Below, piece after piece: positions 35,262 to 47,602 of a stretch of 64,000 nucleotides of DNA. The notes beneath the pieces are model-generated. The model was not told where the DNA came from. It saw only the letters and a list, made by a program, of their open reading frames with translations, and searched no databases. The stretch spans positions 10,998,017 through 11,062,016 of the forward strand of contig NC_031496.1 in NCBI RefSeq assembly GCF_000237925.1. Direction: 5' to 3'. Position 1 is the stretch's first letter; each line of letters begins with the position of its first letter. The position numbers were made by a program, and so were the translations under genes. Source of the stretch: Schistosoma mansoni (Eukaryota; Platyhelminthes; Trematoda; Strigeidida; Schistosomatidae).

Positions 35262-35398
35262 TGAAATCATGAGTCAATTGAAGCTAGACCACCATGAAAA
35301 ACCTGGAAGCACTGGACAGCCGTTTCGTCCTATTGTAGGACTCCTCAGCAGTGCGTATCCACGATCCCGCCTTGTGAGATTCGAACCCAGGAATTTCA
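35262..35398 (-). mobile_element. Family B retroposon, 3' part
   Basis: Minus-oriented: atgagtcaattgaagctaga, hammerhead 35309-35354, then cacgatcccgcc and a B-box complement (gagattcgaacccagga), ending there. Confidence 0.8.
35309..35354 (-). ncRNA. Hammerhead ribozyme, family B, core intact
   Basis: On the minus strand: gcactg, CTGAGGA, gtcc-tacaata-ggac, GAA, acggctgt, C, cagtgc. One wobble in helix III; core bases complete. Confidence 0.75.
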
Positions 35399-35600
35399 TA
35401 TTCCTCTCATGAATTTTACTTTCTCTTCTTTATGAATCCTAAATCTCTAAAGCTGTGTATCGGTTACCTCAAAGTACTAAATATCAAACAAGGTTCACTC
35501 CAATGTCAAGTCATCTCATTTAATGGCTGAAATGCAAAATGAAAGTAGTTAGGGTATAAAAACATGATCTTATAGAATATAAAGATAAGATAACTACTAT

Positions 35601-35937
35601 TGTAGTGAACAAAATACAAGTACGGACAATCGAATGTAGTGAACACGAACACGACTGGGGACAACCGAATGTATTTAAGCACAAATTACAAACTATCTTA
35701 CTAATATCTGATAACCATACAGCAAACAAGTAATTTGCAAAATAACAATCAATTGTCTCAATCTTCACTGTTCCTTCTGTAAATATCAATCCATCTTCTC
35801 TAGTTTCATTGTTTATGTATTTTCGTACCAATTGCGCTTCATTTCAATTCTTTCCTTATCGGTCTTCTGCCAAAATACATTCTATGTCTGACCATCACCA
35901 TTTACTACTTATGTGGACATAAGTAGCGTACACCACA
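35601..35937 (+). mobile_element. Solo LTR (Ty3/Gypsy-like family)
   Basis: Starts tgtagtgaac and ends ccaca, about 337 bases, with a 4-base flanking duplication ctat (35597-35600 and 35938-35941). Its start sequence is partly duplicated within the LTR. Same family as the other LTRs in this window. No internal region. Confidence 0.8.
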
Positions 35938-35941
35938 CTAT

Positions 35942-38205
35942 CAGTAATCATTGACATTCAAATCAATAAGTTAGTCACATCGAAAAATTTGATAACTATT
36001 TTTAAAAGTCAGTCATATAGAACTAAGTATCCACTTTATATCTACATTGAATTGTTTCTTTTTTTTATGATTCTCTCTAATCATATTTACATACAAAATG
36101 ACAGTATATATTAAATAGTTGTCAACTTGTAATGTAACATTTATACTGAAATATATTTCAAAAAAAAAAGATTACACATTAAACTAGATTATAATTGAAC
36201 TTAATTAACATTCAATAAAATTAATTACAATCCGCTTAATTTAGTTATCACCAAGTTAGTCATTTTAATAAATACTCTTTGATCATGTTCTAACTTTAAT
36301 TATTGTATCTGTGCCAATTTTGTTGTGACTGTTTTTTTTGTTTGTTTATTTATTTGAAAACAAAACTATTCAATGTTTACAAATAAACAAATGAACAATT
36401 TACTCAAACAAACAATATAGAATTTGAGTATTCGTACAATAAAAACATTTTGTAAAACAAATTAACCCCCCCCCCATACACACACACCTAATTCGATCAC
36501 ATTAATCAAATATTTTTGATAATGTTATTGCATACAAATATAGTTTGTAATGATTAGTAATTATGAACTTAACATTGAACAATAATTTACTATTCTATTT
36601 TATTTGGCACGTAGTGAATCTTTTTTATCGATTATGACATGTGTCTAATATGGTTGATGTATAGTTTCGTCTTTTCTTTTTTTTTCTCTCTCTCATTTTA
36701 CATATATATAGATATGTATTTTTAGAGGTTTGTAGTTAAAAAATATTTTATAAAATGACTAACCGACATTCTGGAGAGGTTAAAATGTAACCAGGTGATT
36801 GAGAGATATGGAAGTTAAGGGGTTGATCTCATGTAGATTACTGATTGTATACCATTGAGTTTCCTACTAGTCTTAGGTACCTGTCTGGTGTACCTTGATT
36901 TTCTATGATTTGCTGAACTCAGTTTATAATAAAAGGTATCTTGGAGAGTTTAAAACACTTTTTTTGGATGTCTCGATTTGAAGAATGATGATACACATAC
37001 TATGAGGAGAAAGAGATAAATAATACTACATTTAATAAAAATTGTGAGTCTGTTTGACTATTTTTAAATTATGCTCAAAGATGATAGTTAGATTTATTTT
37101 ATCTACTGGCTGAACCAAATTACTTGAAATCGAATTAACTAATAACAACAAGTCGAAAGTTTCTGAAGACTAGTTTCCTGTAATACTGGAATTTTTAGTG
37201 GTATACAACTGCCAACCCACTACTGGAGAAACTAAATCTCACATCCATAAGTCTTATATCAAGCATATTACTGTTAATTAACTGAATGAGGAAACAAATG
37301 TTGATCGTTTTCACATTCAGTCTAACTGTTTATGATTATATGAATGAAATTTTTATTTATTTGTTCCAAAAATTTCCAGCTTTGTCGTGTGTATCTGTTC
37401 AGTAGCATCAAATAATCAGTCTTAGTCTGTCACCATTGATCTTGACGACCTGTCATGATTCATTTACCGTTCAGTGATCATTCTTACAAGGATGGGATAT
37501 ACTTAGCTTTATAAACAATTTAACTGAGGTCATTTTTAGTTTACCGATTATACAGAAATAATAGCTGTTGCGCTGAATGATAATTAGTTGGGATACCATT
37601 AAAAACTAGCACTGAATACCTATTACTAATGATATCCAATGAGATGACTAGAGTTGGGAATGAGAACTACCGGATTTCACTTCAGTAGTCAATAGGAACC
37701 TGCTTGTTAGAAGTAGTTAATATCGATTTTTGGCGCTGTCAAGAGTACCCACTGCTGAAAAGTTTCAATGTACGACGAAATGTTTGTTTACTACTCTTTG
37801 AACTTTCATAGAACTCCAAGAAATGTCAACACGTGACAAAAGTTATTAATCTATTGTTCAATTGATAAAAATTAAATAATCTAATCATTATTTACTACTG
37901 AATAACAAAATTATTATTCAGTTTACTTCATAAAAATGACATTTTTCCGTTTATCTTCATAACTTACAAAACATAGCCAATAAAAGCGGAAGCAAACAGT
38001 TAAAGAGGGTTTGATTTCAACCTTATTGATCATGTCCTTACCTTAATCTGATCAAATCATAATTATTTATGGCTTATACAGAGGTATGTTATTTAAATAT
38101 TTATTTAAAAAGTTTTTTTCTCATATAAATGAACGTTTAATCGACATATATATTGTTTTCTAGATTGGTTTAAAAATTTCATGTAGATATTCAAACTAAT
38201 CAGTT
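35942..38205. other. No gene supported
   Basis: About 2.3 kb of AT-rich DNA, including a poly-C tract near 36467-36475. A weak hammerhead-like block near 37750-37790 (cactgctgaaaagttt, then cgacgaaatg) is too decayed to call. Confidence 0.5.
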
Positions 38206-38482
38206 TTTATCAGAAGAAGGTTTTATGGAGATTTTTAGTAATTTTATACAGTTGAAATCATGAGTCAATTGAAGCTGGACCACTATGGTAAACCTGGAAG
38301 CACTGGACGGCCGTTTCGTCTTATTGTAGGACTCCTGGGTCTTGGGTTCGAATCTCACGAGGCGGGATCGTGGATGCGCACTGTTGAGGAGTCCCACACT
38401 AGGACGAAACTGCCATCCAGTGATTCCAGGTTTTATATGGTAGTCTAGCTTCAATTCATTCATGATTTCAACTATATAATCA
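38206..38482. mobile_element. Family B retroposon, head-to-head palindrome
   Basis: Left arm minus-oriented (tatcagaagaaggttttatg, cagttgaaatcatgagtcaa, hammerhead complement from 38299). Right arm plus-oriented (B box ttgggttcgaatctcacgag, hammerhead 38377-38422, then gtctagcttcaattcattca). The two arms are about 110 bases each and reverse-complementary, meeting within a few bases at 38336. In the right hammerhead the first core C is T. Confidence 0.85.
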
Positions 38483-38863
38483 GTTTTTAGTTAGGCCTGT
38501 CGCTAATAATGGTTTCTCATGATTCTTTCAAAGTAATCGGTTGTACTGTTACAACGTGCAAATAATTGAAATTGATTATGCATGAAAAGTGAATTATATG
38601 TAAACACAGGTTCACGTAAGTCAAGATAAAATATTTAGTCAATAAACGCTTGACTACATTCACTCTAGTATGACAAAAAGCAAGTGAAGTATTGTCATTG
38701 ATATTGTCATCTTGAAATTCGAAGACTGAATAACCAACGTAGTGTAAATAATAGAAATGAAATAAAGAATTAAAATAAGTAAAACACATTCATTCAATCA
38801 ATAAAATTATCAAATGATTATCGATAAGGCATCATTGAGCAACATGAATCATAATATTTCATA
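38483..38863. other. No gene supported
   Basis: AT-rich spacer between a family B palindrome and an LTR. Confidence 0.5.
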
Positions 38864-39159
38864 TGTGATGTGGTCTACTTATATAAGTAGTATATGGTGA
38901 TGGTCAGACATAGAATGTATTTTGGCAGAAGACCGATAAGGAAAGAATTGAAATGAAGCGCAATTGGTAGGAAAATGCATGGACAATGGAATTAGAGAAG
39001 ATGGATTGATATTTACAGAAGGAACAGTGAATATTGAGACAATTGATTGTTATTTTGCAAATTACTTGTTTGCTGTATGGTTATCAGATATTAGTAAGAT
39101 AGTCTGTAATTTGTGCTTAAACACATTCGATTGTCCCCACTAGTGTTTTGTTCACTACA
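38864..39159 (-). mobile_element. Solo LTR (Ty3/Gypsy-like family)
   Basis: Reverse complement of the family: starts tgtgatgtggtctac and ends gttcactaca, 296 bases, with the 4-base duplication cata at 38860-38863 and 39160-39163. Among the better-preserved copies, so relatively young. Confidence 0.85.
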
Positions 39160-39163
39160 CATA

Positions 39164-39861
39164 TACCTTCCTAATCATCAGCATAAGGGGATATGGTTTA
39201 TCGTGATTCTACACATTATTCTCTAAATAAATTTCCTACCAATTGAAAAGTTTTGTTCTTTTTTGTTATCCGTCGTAATTTCGTTTACGTGTTGTCAAAA
39301 AGTTTGTATACTATCAAAGTACTCTACATTGTCAAATAGATTATCTAAAAAGTATGAATTAAACCACATGGATTAGAAGTATTCATTAATACATTCGATT
39401 TCCGAAACTGAGATAAATATGTTGAAGGTGTACATTTAGAGAAAAAATTAGAAGCTAATTGGTGCTAGTGAGTACAAGATTTATTTACACGTTACATATG
39501 ACTTGAAAAAAATATACTTCTATTATGATCAGACTGATTCAATATATCATAGTAATCAAAATTCAACAAACTGGTTTAAAAACTTCAGTAAAGTTACTTA
39601 AATAATCAAGACAAGTATCTTATAAATAAACAGTAATGAAGTAATGATTTATATGGTTTCTAAACATCACTTCATGAGGGATATCTCGATTGATAAAGTT
39701 TGTATACAATGAGGAGCAGAGTATTGAAGTTGGTTACTGAATGAAACTTGAAACTTTCTATCTACTCCAGACAAATTGTTGAGAAAGATAAAAGAATGCG
39801 AACATATAATCGTGATTTTTAGTATTTAGAACTCCATATCTTAGTTTAAATCACTAAATTA
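39164..39861. other. No gene supported
   Basis: AT-rich spacer; nothing recognised. Confidence 0.5.
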
Positions 39862-40168
39862 GCCGGACCACCATTAAAAACCAGGATACAATATCGCGCA
39901 AAATCGCAAATTGATTGAAGTCAGATATGTGTACCTTTCCATACCTGAAGAGTGGTCTAGAGTTTAAACATTCATGTGCGAGACCGAAGGTCCTGAGTTT
40001 GACCTCCCGTAGGAAGTCGTGAATGTGCACAGCCGAAGAGTCTATTACCAAAACGAAACTGTTGTCCCGTGCCTCCTGGTTGTCAATAGTTATCTAATTA
40101 AGGTTAATTCATGATATGAATTATAAACATTCTATAAACTCCACAAACCCCTTATACTACTTATCTAT
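39862..40168. mobile_element. Diverged relative of family B
   Basis: Left arm ggaccaccattaaaaaccag, then tRNA-like gagaccgaaggtcctgagtt, then a hammerhead-like block gtgcacagccgaagagtcta with aacgaaactgttgtcccgtg, then ctccacaaaccccttat. The layout is that of family B, but core bases are changed; it is an old or separate subfamily. Confidence 0.6.
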
Positions 40169-40754
40169 TTTTTTCGTTGAATAACTCTTAGGCTTTCATT
40201 TTTGGGTATCGTGAGGTTTAACTTAAGTTATTACTTGACTTACTTAACTTAAGTTATTACATGTAATTTGAAAGATGACACCAGTGGATATAGTCTGTGG
40301 ATTTCTTGTGGGAAATTAATGAGTAATTATGTTAGATTAGTAATTTTTCAATGGAAATAACTCAAATGAAGGCTTTGATAAATATGGAAAGTGATGTTTA
40401 TTGCTCGAGAGTTATCTAAAGTAACATGATAACTTGATAGTATTTATGTTGGGCACAGGTGATTCTTGAAATTTTTTTCGAGTCGTGAGAGTGCTACAAT
40501 AAGTTTTCGCTCTCTCAATTAATGTTTTTTGAGTTCTTGCTGTTATATATAAGTATCTGATCATCAGGATTTGGCTTCATTTATCCTTGTGTTTCCAGTT
40601 TTCATGACTTCGTTCTGTATATTAATAAATCGGAAAATGTGATTTTGTTTCTTTATTCAAGTACTATCGTAAATTTGATATAAATAAACAATTTCTTGAT
40701 CAGTTAATGGGTATCTGGACTCCTCTTGTAGCTCTTCTAGAGTTAATCTCGGTC
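40169..40754. other. No gene supported
   Basis: AT-rich spacer; nothing recognised. Confidence 0.5.
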
Positions 40755-41345
40755 AAAAGGAGTGAAACACAATGAATGTAAGCTGGACAGAGAAGATTAG
40801 ATTATAGAGAGATGCTGTTGTTCTGTAATCATGAAGAACAAAATGCTCCGCACACACTAGGAGTTGCTCTGATGCTGTACAAAGAAGCACGACAAGCAGT
40901 TATATGATGGGAATCTCATCAATACAGAATCATCAGAGCATTGATGGAAGTGAAGTAGGAGGGAATCACAATGAATATTATCCAATGTTATGCACTCATC
41001 AATAATAGAAATGATGACGATAAATATCAGTTTAACGAGAGACTGCAACCGACCATCCTGATGAGCGACCTAAACGCCAATGTCGATAAGGAGAACACAG
41101 GATAGGAATATATGATGAGACGACATGAACTGAATAGGAGAATTGAACGAGAATGGTGTGAGATTCACAAATTGATGTATATTCAACAACGTGATTATAC
41201 GTGACTCGATATTCTCCCACAAACTCACCCACAATGCTGAATCGATTTCACCAGATCACAATACACACAACCACATCGATCATAATCGCATCACTGAAAT
41301 ATTCAGATAGTCAGTCGAGGACATGAAAACCAAGGCAAAACATGA
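40755..41345 (+). mobile_element. RTE LINE relic, endonuclease region
   Basis: Plus-strand sequence matching, in reverse complement, 53200-53830 and 62320-62960: gagttgctctgatgctgtac, gcactcatcaataatag, tcccacaaactcacccacaa. In the parent family this region is the apurinic-type endonuclease. No long frame remains. Confidence 0.8.
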
Positions 41346-42898
41346 TAAAGTGTGTCTTCGAATAGATTCACCAAACTATTTTTTTAGGTTGGAACAGAAG
41401 AATGTTTCCATACTTATCCCACTTATTATTTTTAATCATTTTCCCTAATATCTTTTCTTTTCGCTGGTATTTGTGCAGTTTATTTGCTTCCGATAGAAAT
41501 CACAAAAAGTGAAGTCATCGTGATATTAAAAAGGCCGTTATATAACATAACATAATTATTCTTCTACTTTCTTCTTTTTATCAATTTTGTGTCTCATGTT
41601 AGTTGTATTATGTACTTCGACCAGGCATCAATAAGATATTTTGACTAATTTTATCTTCTTTCATATAAATGAAGATTTTTTACATTAAGAACTGGCCACA
41701 GAAGTAAGCTTACATTACTTCTCTACAGATAAAATTCAGAGTTTGTACTCCTTGTAGCCAGGATCCAGTGACTCACATTTCTGACTCCAGTTGATGAAAG
41801 ACCATTAAGAAATTTGGTCGGTTATACCTATTTCATGACGAGCATGAACGAACTCTCCCTGTTAAGGCTTCTCACAAAACTCAGGAACAAACCACTAGTA
41901 GTCACGATTATTAACCCTCCCCATCCTCTTTCCGAGACATGATAGAGTTGAAGGTGCTTACTGATGAGTACTCTCACATTCGGACGAAAAGTTTGACGAC
42001 TTCTTTATTTTCAGTGGTTCTACATACTGTATTAATCCGTAATGTAGGCCCTTTTTCAAATGAGAAACCGGTACAACGTTTTCACACCAACCATAAATAT
42101 TTGTTAATAAGGACTTTGAGTTAGCTGAATATCTTGTGTGGTGTACTTTTTTGGTAACTAAATAGGACCTCAGAGCCCTTTTTAAGCTCGATTTAATCAA
42201 ATAATGCTAGTATGTCGATGAAAGTCATCTCATTGAGATATGGAATCGTCAGAAACTTTCCACAGGCTTTCACTTATTTCTACATCATAAAAACATTTAA
42301 ATAAATTCTGATTTTAGGAATAACTACCGCTGGATTTTCATTAAATACTACTGCCTATATTTTAGTAGTATAATGCTATTTTGCATCACTGGCTTTAGCT
42401 AGGCAAAGACGGGAAACCATTTGAGTGTTGAACTGGTGTTTTGCTGTACATCCGGACTCTTCAGAATTGGTCACCCATGACTTATCAATGAAACAAACCC
42501 AAAAGGTTGAACAACAGAATGTAAACTATGTACTTAAATAAACGAAACAACAAATATTTCATCTTGTTTATACTCTAAATGGTAACATCTGAATACTAAC
42601 TATCCACAAGTCCCATTCTCTTCAAAGGTACAGAAACCATACATAAAATGAAAAATACGGTTATTTATTCCTGATTATTAATACATACATGTAACAATAC
42701 CGAATGCAATGACAGGAATATATTCAAATATATTTTTGGGTGACTCTAAGAAGAACCTTTGTCTGTCTCATAGTTCACAGTCTACACACATTTCTCGTCT
42801 AGAATATTACGTTTTCCAATGACTGTACGGTTTATGACGAATCGTCCCTCATAAAGAATCTAAGTACATAACGTTTCCTGTCAATCTATGGAGCTTCG
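41346..42898. other. No gene supported
   Basis: About 1.5 kb of spacer. The overlapping frames 41939-42124 and 42200-41958 show no family. Confidence 0.5.
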
Positions 42899-42925
42899 TA
42901 ATTGTGTATATTACTTACTTACTTA

Positions 42926-45184
42926 CTAACGCCTGTTACTCCCAATGGAGCATAGGCCGCCGACCAGCATTCTCCAACCCACTCTGTCCTGGGCCTTCTT
43001 TTCTAGTTGTATCCAGTTCTTGTTCATTCTTCTCATGTCTGTCTCTATTTCTCGGCGTAATGTGTTCTTTGGTCTTCCTCTTCTCCTTCGACCTTCAGGA
43101 TTCCATGTGAGGGCTTGTCTTGTGACACAATTGGGTGATTTCCTCAAAGTGTGCCCAATCCACTTCCAGCGCCTCCTCCTGATTTCTTCCTCCGCTGGAA
43201 TCTGGTTTATTGTCTCCCACAGTAACTTGTTGCTGATAGTGTCTGGCCATCGGATCCGAAGTATCTTGCGTAGACAACTGTTAATAAACACTTGTATCTT
43301 CTGGATAATGGCTTTCGTAGTTCTCCACGTCTCCGCCCCATACAATAGAACTGTCTTGACATTTGTATTGAAAATTCTAACCTTGGTGTTGGTTGACAAT
43401 TGTTTTGAGCTCCAGATGTTTTTCAGCTGTAGGTATGCTGCTCTTGCTTTGCCGATCCGCGCCCTCACATCTGCATCTGATCCACCGTGTTCATCAATGA
43501 TGCTGCCCAAGTATGTAAAGATTTCCACATTCTCCAAAGCTTCTCCGTCAAGTGTAATTGGATTGGTGCATATTGTATTGTATCGGAGAGTCTTGCTTTT
43601 CCCTTTGTTTATATTGAGACCTACTGCTGCTGAGGCTGCTGCTACACTGGTCGTCTTCTCCTGCATTTGTTGTTGCGTTTGTGATAGAAGAGCCAGATCA
43701 TCCGCGAAGTCTAAATCGTCAAGCTGCATCCTGGCTGTCCACTGTATCCCGTGCATTCCTCCAGATGTTGACGTCTTCATAATCCAGTCGATCACCAGGA
43801 GAAAGAGAAAGGGTGAGAGTAGGCAACCTTGCCTTACACCGGTCTTTACCTCGAACGAGTCGGTGAGTTGTCCTCCGTGGACGATTTGGCAGTTTAGTCC
43901 ATCATAGGAGTTCCGTATGATGTTGACTATCTTCTCAGGCACGCCGTAGTGTCGAAGAAGCTTCCATAGTGTCGTCCTGTCCACGCTATCAAATGCCTTC
44001 TCGTAGTCGATGAAGTTGATGTACAGTGATGAATTCCATTCGATTGATTGTTCCACAATGATACGTAGAGTTGCGATTTGATCTGTGCACGATCTATCCT
44101 TACGAAATCCAGCTTGTTGATCTCGAAGTTGAGCGTCCACGGAATCCTTCATCCTGTTTAACAATACCCTGTTGAAGACTTTTCCTGGTATTGAGAGCAG
44201 AGTGATGCCCCTGTAGTTGTCGCACTTGCTCAGATCGCCTTTCTTTGGTATCTTGATGAGAAGTCCTTCTTTCCAGTCTGTTGGTACATGTTCTTCGTCC
44301 CAAATCTTACTGAAGAGGATGTGGAGTATCTTGGCAGTTGCTGTTACATTTGCTTTCAGTGCCTCTGCCGGGATGTTGTCTGGTCCCGCTGCTTTGCCAC
44401 TCTTGATTTGTCTAATGGCCATGCTGATCTCTTCAATTGTTGGTGGGCCAATATCGATTGGGAGGTCTGTGGGTGCTGCTTCGATGTTGGGTGGGTTCAG
44501 TGGAGCTGGTCGATTCAAGAGTTCTTTGAAGTGTTCTACCCACCTGTTTCGTTGTTCTTCAATATCGTTGATTACTTTGCCTTCCTTGTTTTTCACTGGT
44601 CTTTCTGGTTGACGGTAATTTCCAGCAAGTTTCTTTGTTGTATCATACAGTTGTCTCATGTTTCCCTCTCTTGCAGCCTTTTCCGCTGTCATCGCTAAAT
44701 CTTCCACATATTTACGTTTGTCGGTCCTGATGCTCCTCTTCACTTGCTTGTTTGCCTCTGTGTATTCGGCTTGTGCCTTGGCTTTTTCTGCTCTTGTTCG
44801 GCTGATATTGATTGCTACCTTCTTGTTCCTCCTTGCTTTAATTTTATCCAGTGTACCGACAGTGATCCATTCCTTGTGATGGTGCTTCTTTTGGCCCAGA
44901 ACCTCCTGACATGTTGAAACGATTGCCTCCTTGATACCTTTCCAGCTGCTCTCTATGGTGGTTCCCTCTCCATTGAGTAGGTCATGAAAGGCCTCGAACC
45001 TGTTGCTGAGGGCTATGTTAAATTCGTTGAGTTTGTCAGCATCTCGAAGAAAGGCCGTGTTAAACTTTTGTGATGTTGTCCGCGCCATTGTCCAGTGCTT
45101 CTTGAGTTTTAGTTTCATCTTGGCGACCAGCAAATGGTGATCGGATGCTATATCAGCTCCTCTTCTGGTTCTCACATCCTCCAT
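42926..45184 (-). CDS. RTE reverse transcriptase ORF (752 residues)
   Basis: Residues about 15-20 read SDHHLL, the last motif of the endonuclease, so the frame starts inside that domain. Reverse transcriptase follows: [64 protein letters not shown] (about 390), [10 protein letters not shown] (about 450) and FADDLALLS with the catalytic Asp pair (about 490). The C-terminal domain has [14 protein letters not shown] and [11 protein letters not shown] and ends [16 protein letters not shown]. The catalytic motifs are intact. A 320-residue frame on the opposite strand (42945-43907) is only its shadow. Confidence 0.95.
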   Translation of the reverse strand: MEDVRTRRGADIASDHHLLVAKMKLKLKKHWTMARTTSQKFNTAFLRDADKLNEFNIALSNRFEAFHDLLNGEGTTIESSWKGIKEAIVSTCQEVLGQKKHHHKEWITVGTLDKIKARRNKKVAINISRTRAEKAKAQAEYTEANKQVKRSIRTDKRKYVEDLAMTAEKAAREGNMRQLYDTTKKLAGNYRQPERPVKNKEGKVINDIEEQRNRWVEHFKELLNRPAPLNPPNIEAAPTDLPIDIGPPTIEEISMAIRQIKSGKAAGPDNIPAEALKANVTATAKILHILFSKIWDEEHVPTDWKEGLLIKIPKKGDLSKCDNYRGITLLSIPGKVFNRVLLNRMKDSVDAQLRDQQAGFRKDRSCTDQIATLRIIVEQSIEWNSSLYINFIDYEKAFDSVDRTTLWKLLRHYGVPEKIVNIIRNSYDGLNCQIVHGGQLTDSFEVKTGVRQGCLLSPFLFLLVIDWIMKTSTSGGMHGIQWTARMQLDDLDFADDLALLSQTQQQMQEKTTSVAAASAAVGLNINKGKSKTLRYNTICTNPITLDGEALENVEIFTYLGSIIDEHGGSDADVRARIGKARAAYLQLKNIWSSKQLSTNTKVRIFNTNVKTVLLYGAETWRTTKAIIQKIQVFINSCLRKILRIRWPDTISNKLLWETINQIPAEEEIRRRRWKWIGHTLRKSPNCVTRQALTWNPEGRRRRGRPKNTLRREIETDMRRMNKNWIQLEKKAQDRVGWRMLVGGLCSIGSNRR

Positions 45185-45737
45185 CGTCCTCCTGAACTTT
45201 TTGTTGATGCAGACATGGTCGATCTCCCATCAGAATGGTCAGGTCTTTGGTTGGGCACTTCTCGAAGATTGACTGCAGCCTATCGTAGAATTGGTTTTTA
45301 GCGTCTTCATTGTAGTCGTTGGTAGGCGCATAGCATTGGATGATGTTCATTGTAATGCCCTCTCTTTTTGTTTTGAAGGAGGCTTTGATGATCCTCGGTC
45401 CATGAGATTCCCATCCTATAAGTGCATTTTGTGCTTTTCTAGACAGCATCAGTGCCACTCCTTGTGTATGTGGGGCATTTTCTCCTTCATGACCGGAGTA
45501 TAACAGAAGTTCCCCTGAAGACAGTCGTTGTTGTCCAACCTGCGTCCAATGTGTTTCACTGATTCCAAGCACTTCCAGGTTGTATTTCCTCATTTCCGCA
45601 GAAATTTGGAAGACTCTGCCGGTCTCCCACATTGTCCGGACATTCCATGTACCTATAAAAATTTTCGCTCTGGTTGTAAGAAGGTGCATCGGCCTCATGA
45701 CTTCCGAAGGAACTCGGCTTTCATCATGAGACGTCAT
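45153..45737 (-). CDS. RTE endonuclease ORF, truncated by an internal deletion (194 residues)
   Basis: Apurinic-endonuclease motifs in order: [15 protein letters not shown] (metal-binding Asn), [13 protein letters not shown] (catalytic Glu), [30 protein letters not shown], and TILMGD. After that Asp the frame shifts: the DNA for [13 protein letters not shown] follows directly, in another frame. The usual DLNA motif and the roughly 70 residues after it are missing. The join lies at the bases agatcgacc near 45221-45229, which suggests a short-homology deletion. The frame therefore runs on into about 20 meaningless residues, and the rest of the protein is in the ORF at 42926-45184. Confidence 0.85.
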   Translation of the reverse strand: MTSHDESRVPSEVMRPMHLLTTRAKIFIGTWNVRTMWETGRVFQISAEMRKYNLEVLGISETHWTQVGQQRLSSGELLLYSGHEGENAPHTQGVALMLSRKAQNALIGWESHGPRIIKASFKTKREGITMNIIQCYAPTNDYNEDAKNQFYDRLQSIFEKCPTKDLTILMGDRPCLHQQKVQEDDGGCENQKRS

Positions 45738-45779
45738 TTTTCCTTCTACTCCCAGGGCAGAGTTTGAATGGTTTGAATA

Positions 45780-45910
45780 ATTTTTTCTGGTTAGCGTTTT
45801 TTCAGCGAGTTGATTTTCTACGGGATGGGGTCGCTAACCCCATGCCCAACCCTCCTCCTTTACCCGGGCTTGGGACCGGCAGTAGCCCCTGGAGGAGCTA
45901 CAGGCGGAGT
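45780..45910 (-). other. Conserved GC-rich 5' leader of the RTE family
   Basis: On the element strand: gcctgtagctcctccagggg and so on. It can form a hairpin gtagctcc/ggggctac and a second one atggggt/accccat. The same leader occurs at 5090-5195, 27929-28052 (inverted) and, more decayed, 54050-54190 and 63180-63300. It is much richer in GC than its surroundings. Confidence 0.7.
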
Positions 45911-45924
45911 TAATTGTGTATATT

Positions 45925-47597
45925 GACTTCATGAAACTGGTATCGTTATATTCACGAAGGTGGGGATTTGGTTAGAACAAGCTTGACCATTTTTGCCTTT
46001 TCAGTAATAAATGACCTTGTATATATCAACGAAACGTGACATCTGACGCTTCCATCATCAACGATAATAAAAAGATACCATTCAGATTCAGCCAAGTCAG
46101 CAAAACTTCAGAGAATAATGTTATAAAGTTGATCAACTTACATCCATCAATCACTATGTAGCTAGTGTTAAGTAAATTATTAACGTTCAGAGTTTGGAGA
46201 AAAGGTGGATAATGAAGAGATTATTACTTTTTATATTACTTTTCAAAAAATAATAACCAATAGCTTCATTTTTAAAATCATTCATTTGTTCGGACGAAAC
46301 GGGAAGGGATAGAAAAATTTTTGATTCAAAAAATACAAAAATCACCGTGGTGTAAATGCTATTCCAGAAGATAGGTGGATAGCTACAGCCTCTGGTGCAT
46401 TTAGGCTTTATATTTGCATTCCTTTAGAACCAGTTCTTCTGACTGTTTGAATAATTTTGAAGAAAGATTCTGGTGAAGGAAAGCGACCAGAATCAACTAG
46501 AAGTTTCAAGATTGAGCTTTGGACCAATATTTGTGGTAGATAGCCAGTCAGAATAATTTTCAGAGATTCTGCAAGCTTCAAAAGAAAACTATTTAGAATT
46601 AAAGTTATTTGTTAACGACCAAAGGAATAATCTTTTTCTCTTTAAACTCAAATTCTCATAACCACTAGCTAATCACATAGCACCATGTTCACTAAAGTCA
46701 TAATATGCCAGGATGAGAATCAATCCATCTGACCCAATATGTGGTTGTAGTGAAGCATTATTATCATCAAAAGAGTTCATATGTTCTTCATCGAAAACAG
46801 TGAATTTTATGGTCTGTGCGGACGGTTGGATAATAGCTAAATAACCAACTAGAGATATATCAACTGATTCAAACTATGTCTTTTCCTTAACAAACAGTGT
46901 ACATGCATACGTTTATGCTAACTTCTTTGAATTTGGAAAACTGAGGAAGCATAATAAAACTTAATTAGATTCCTTATAATAATTCAATAAATTTCAGTAG
47001 TTAACATAACAATACATGGTTTCAAATAACATTCATCTGATACATTATGATTAATGTGTTGAAGTATTTTAGAAAAATGACTCCCAGAAGGAAAATCGCA
47101 TCATTTTGATGTTTAGTGAAAGGATTGTTAGATTTTCGTAAATATTTGACAGGATAGCTGGGATCAAGAACTATCGAATCCATCAAAAATCATCATCTTT
47201 TTCCATTCAATAGACAGTAAATATTGCAACAAGATGAAGAAAAATACATTAGTTTTATATTACATCTTGACTATTTTACTAAAAAGTGCGATAATCGGCC
47301 TCCATTGAAAAGGTAAAGCTATCAGCTAGAAGAAACCCACTCTATGAGTTTAAATGTCATATATTCAAACTATTTGCATGTGCTTGGACGTAACAGCCTC
47401 ATCTCACTCCTAATCAAATTAGTTACATCACTTACAGATTATAAAATCTTGTTGCCAACCCTAGTTTGTGCTTCTCTGTCTTCTCCCTTCCTATGAAACA
47501 TTATTTCGTAGTTCACATTATAATTACCAAATTTATGATAACCACAAAATAACATTTTTATTGATCTGTATGATGCTTCTATGATTTTATCTAACTG
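45925..47597. other. No gene supported
   Basis: About 1.7 kb of AT-rich spacer with no recognisable repeat or exon. Confidence 0.5.
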
Positions 47598-47602
47598 ATC
47601 AC

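Larger units (their letters stand above)
42913..45910 (-). mobile_element. RTE-clade LINE, almost whole (2998 bases)
   Basis: Perfect 14-base target-site duplication taattgtgtatatt at 42899-42912 and 45911-45924. From the 5' end on the minus strand it has a GC-rich leader, an endonuclease frame and a reverse transcriptase frame that ends 14 bases before a TTAC-type tail (TAAG on the element strand). The long frame and perfect flanks make it the youngest RTE copy in the window. It is disabled by an internal deletion at the end of the endonuclease frame. Confidence 0.95.

Noticed and set aside
36460-36490. CRISPR or other regular array
   Set aside because: No direct repeats with spacers anywhere in the window; this tract is just poly-C followed by CA repeats, and the composition is eukaryotic.
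37735-37790. Hammerhead-like block
   Set aside because: Several core bases and both helices are lost; could be coincidence.
42945-43907. 320-residue open frame on the plus strand
   Set aside because: It is the exact complement of the RTE reverse transcriptase frame, with no recognisable family; the minus-strand frame has all catalytic motifs.
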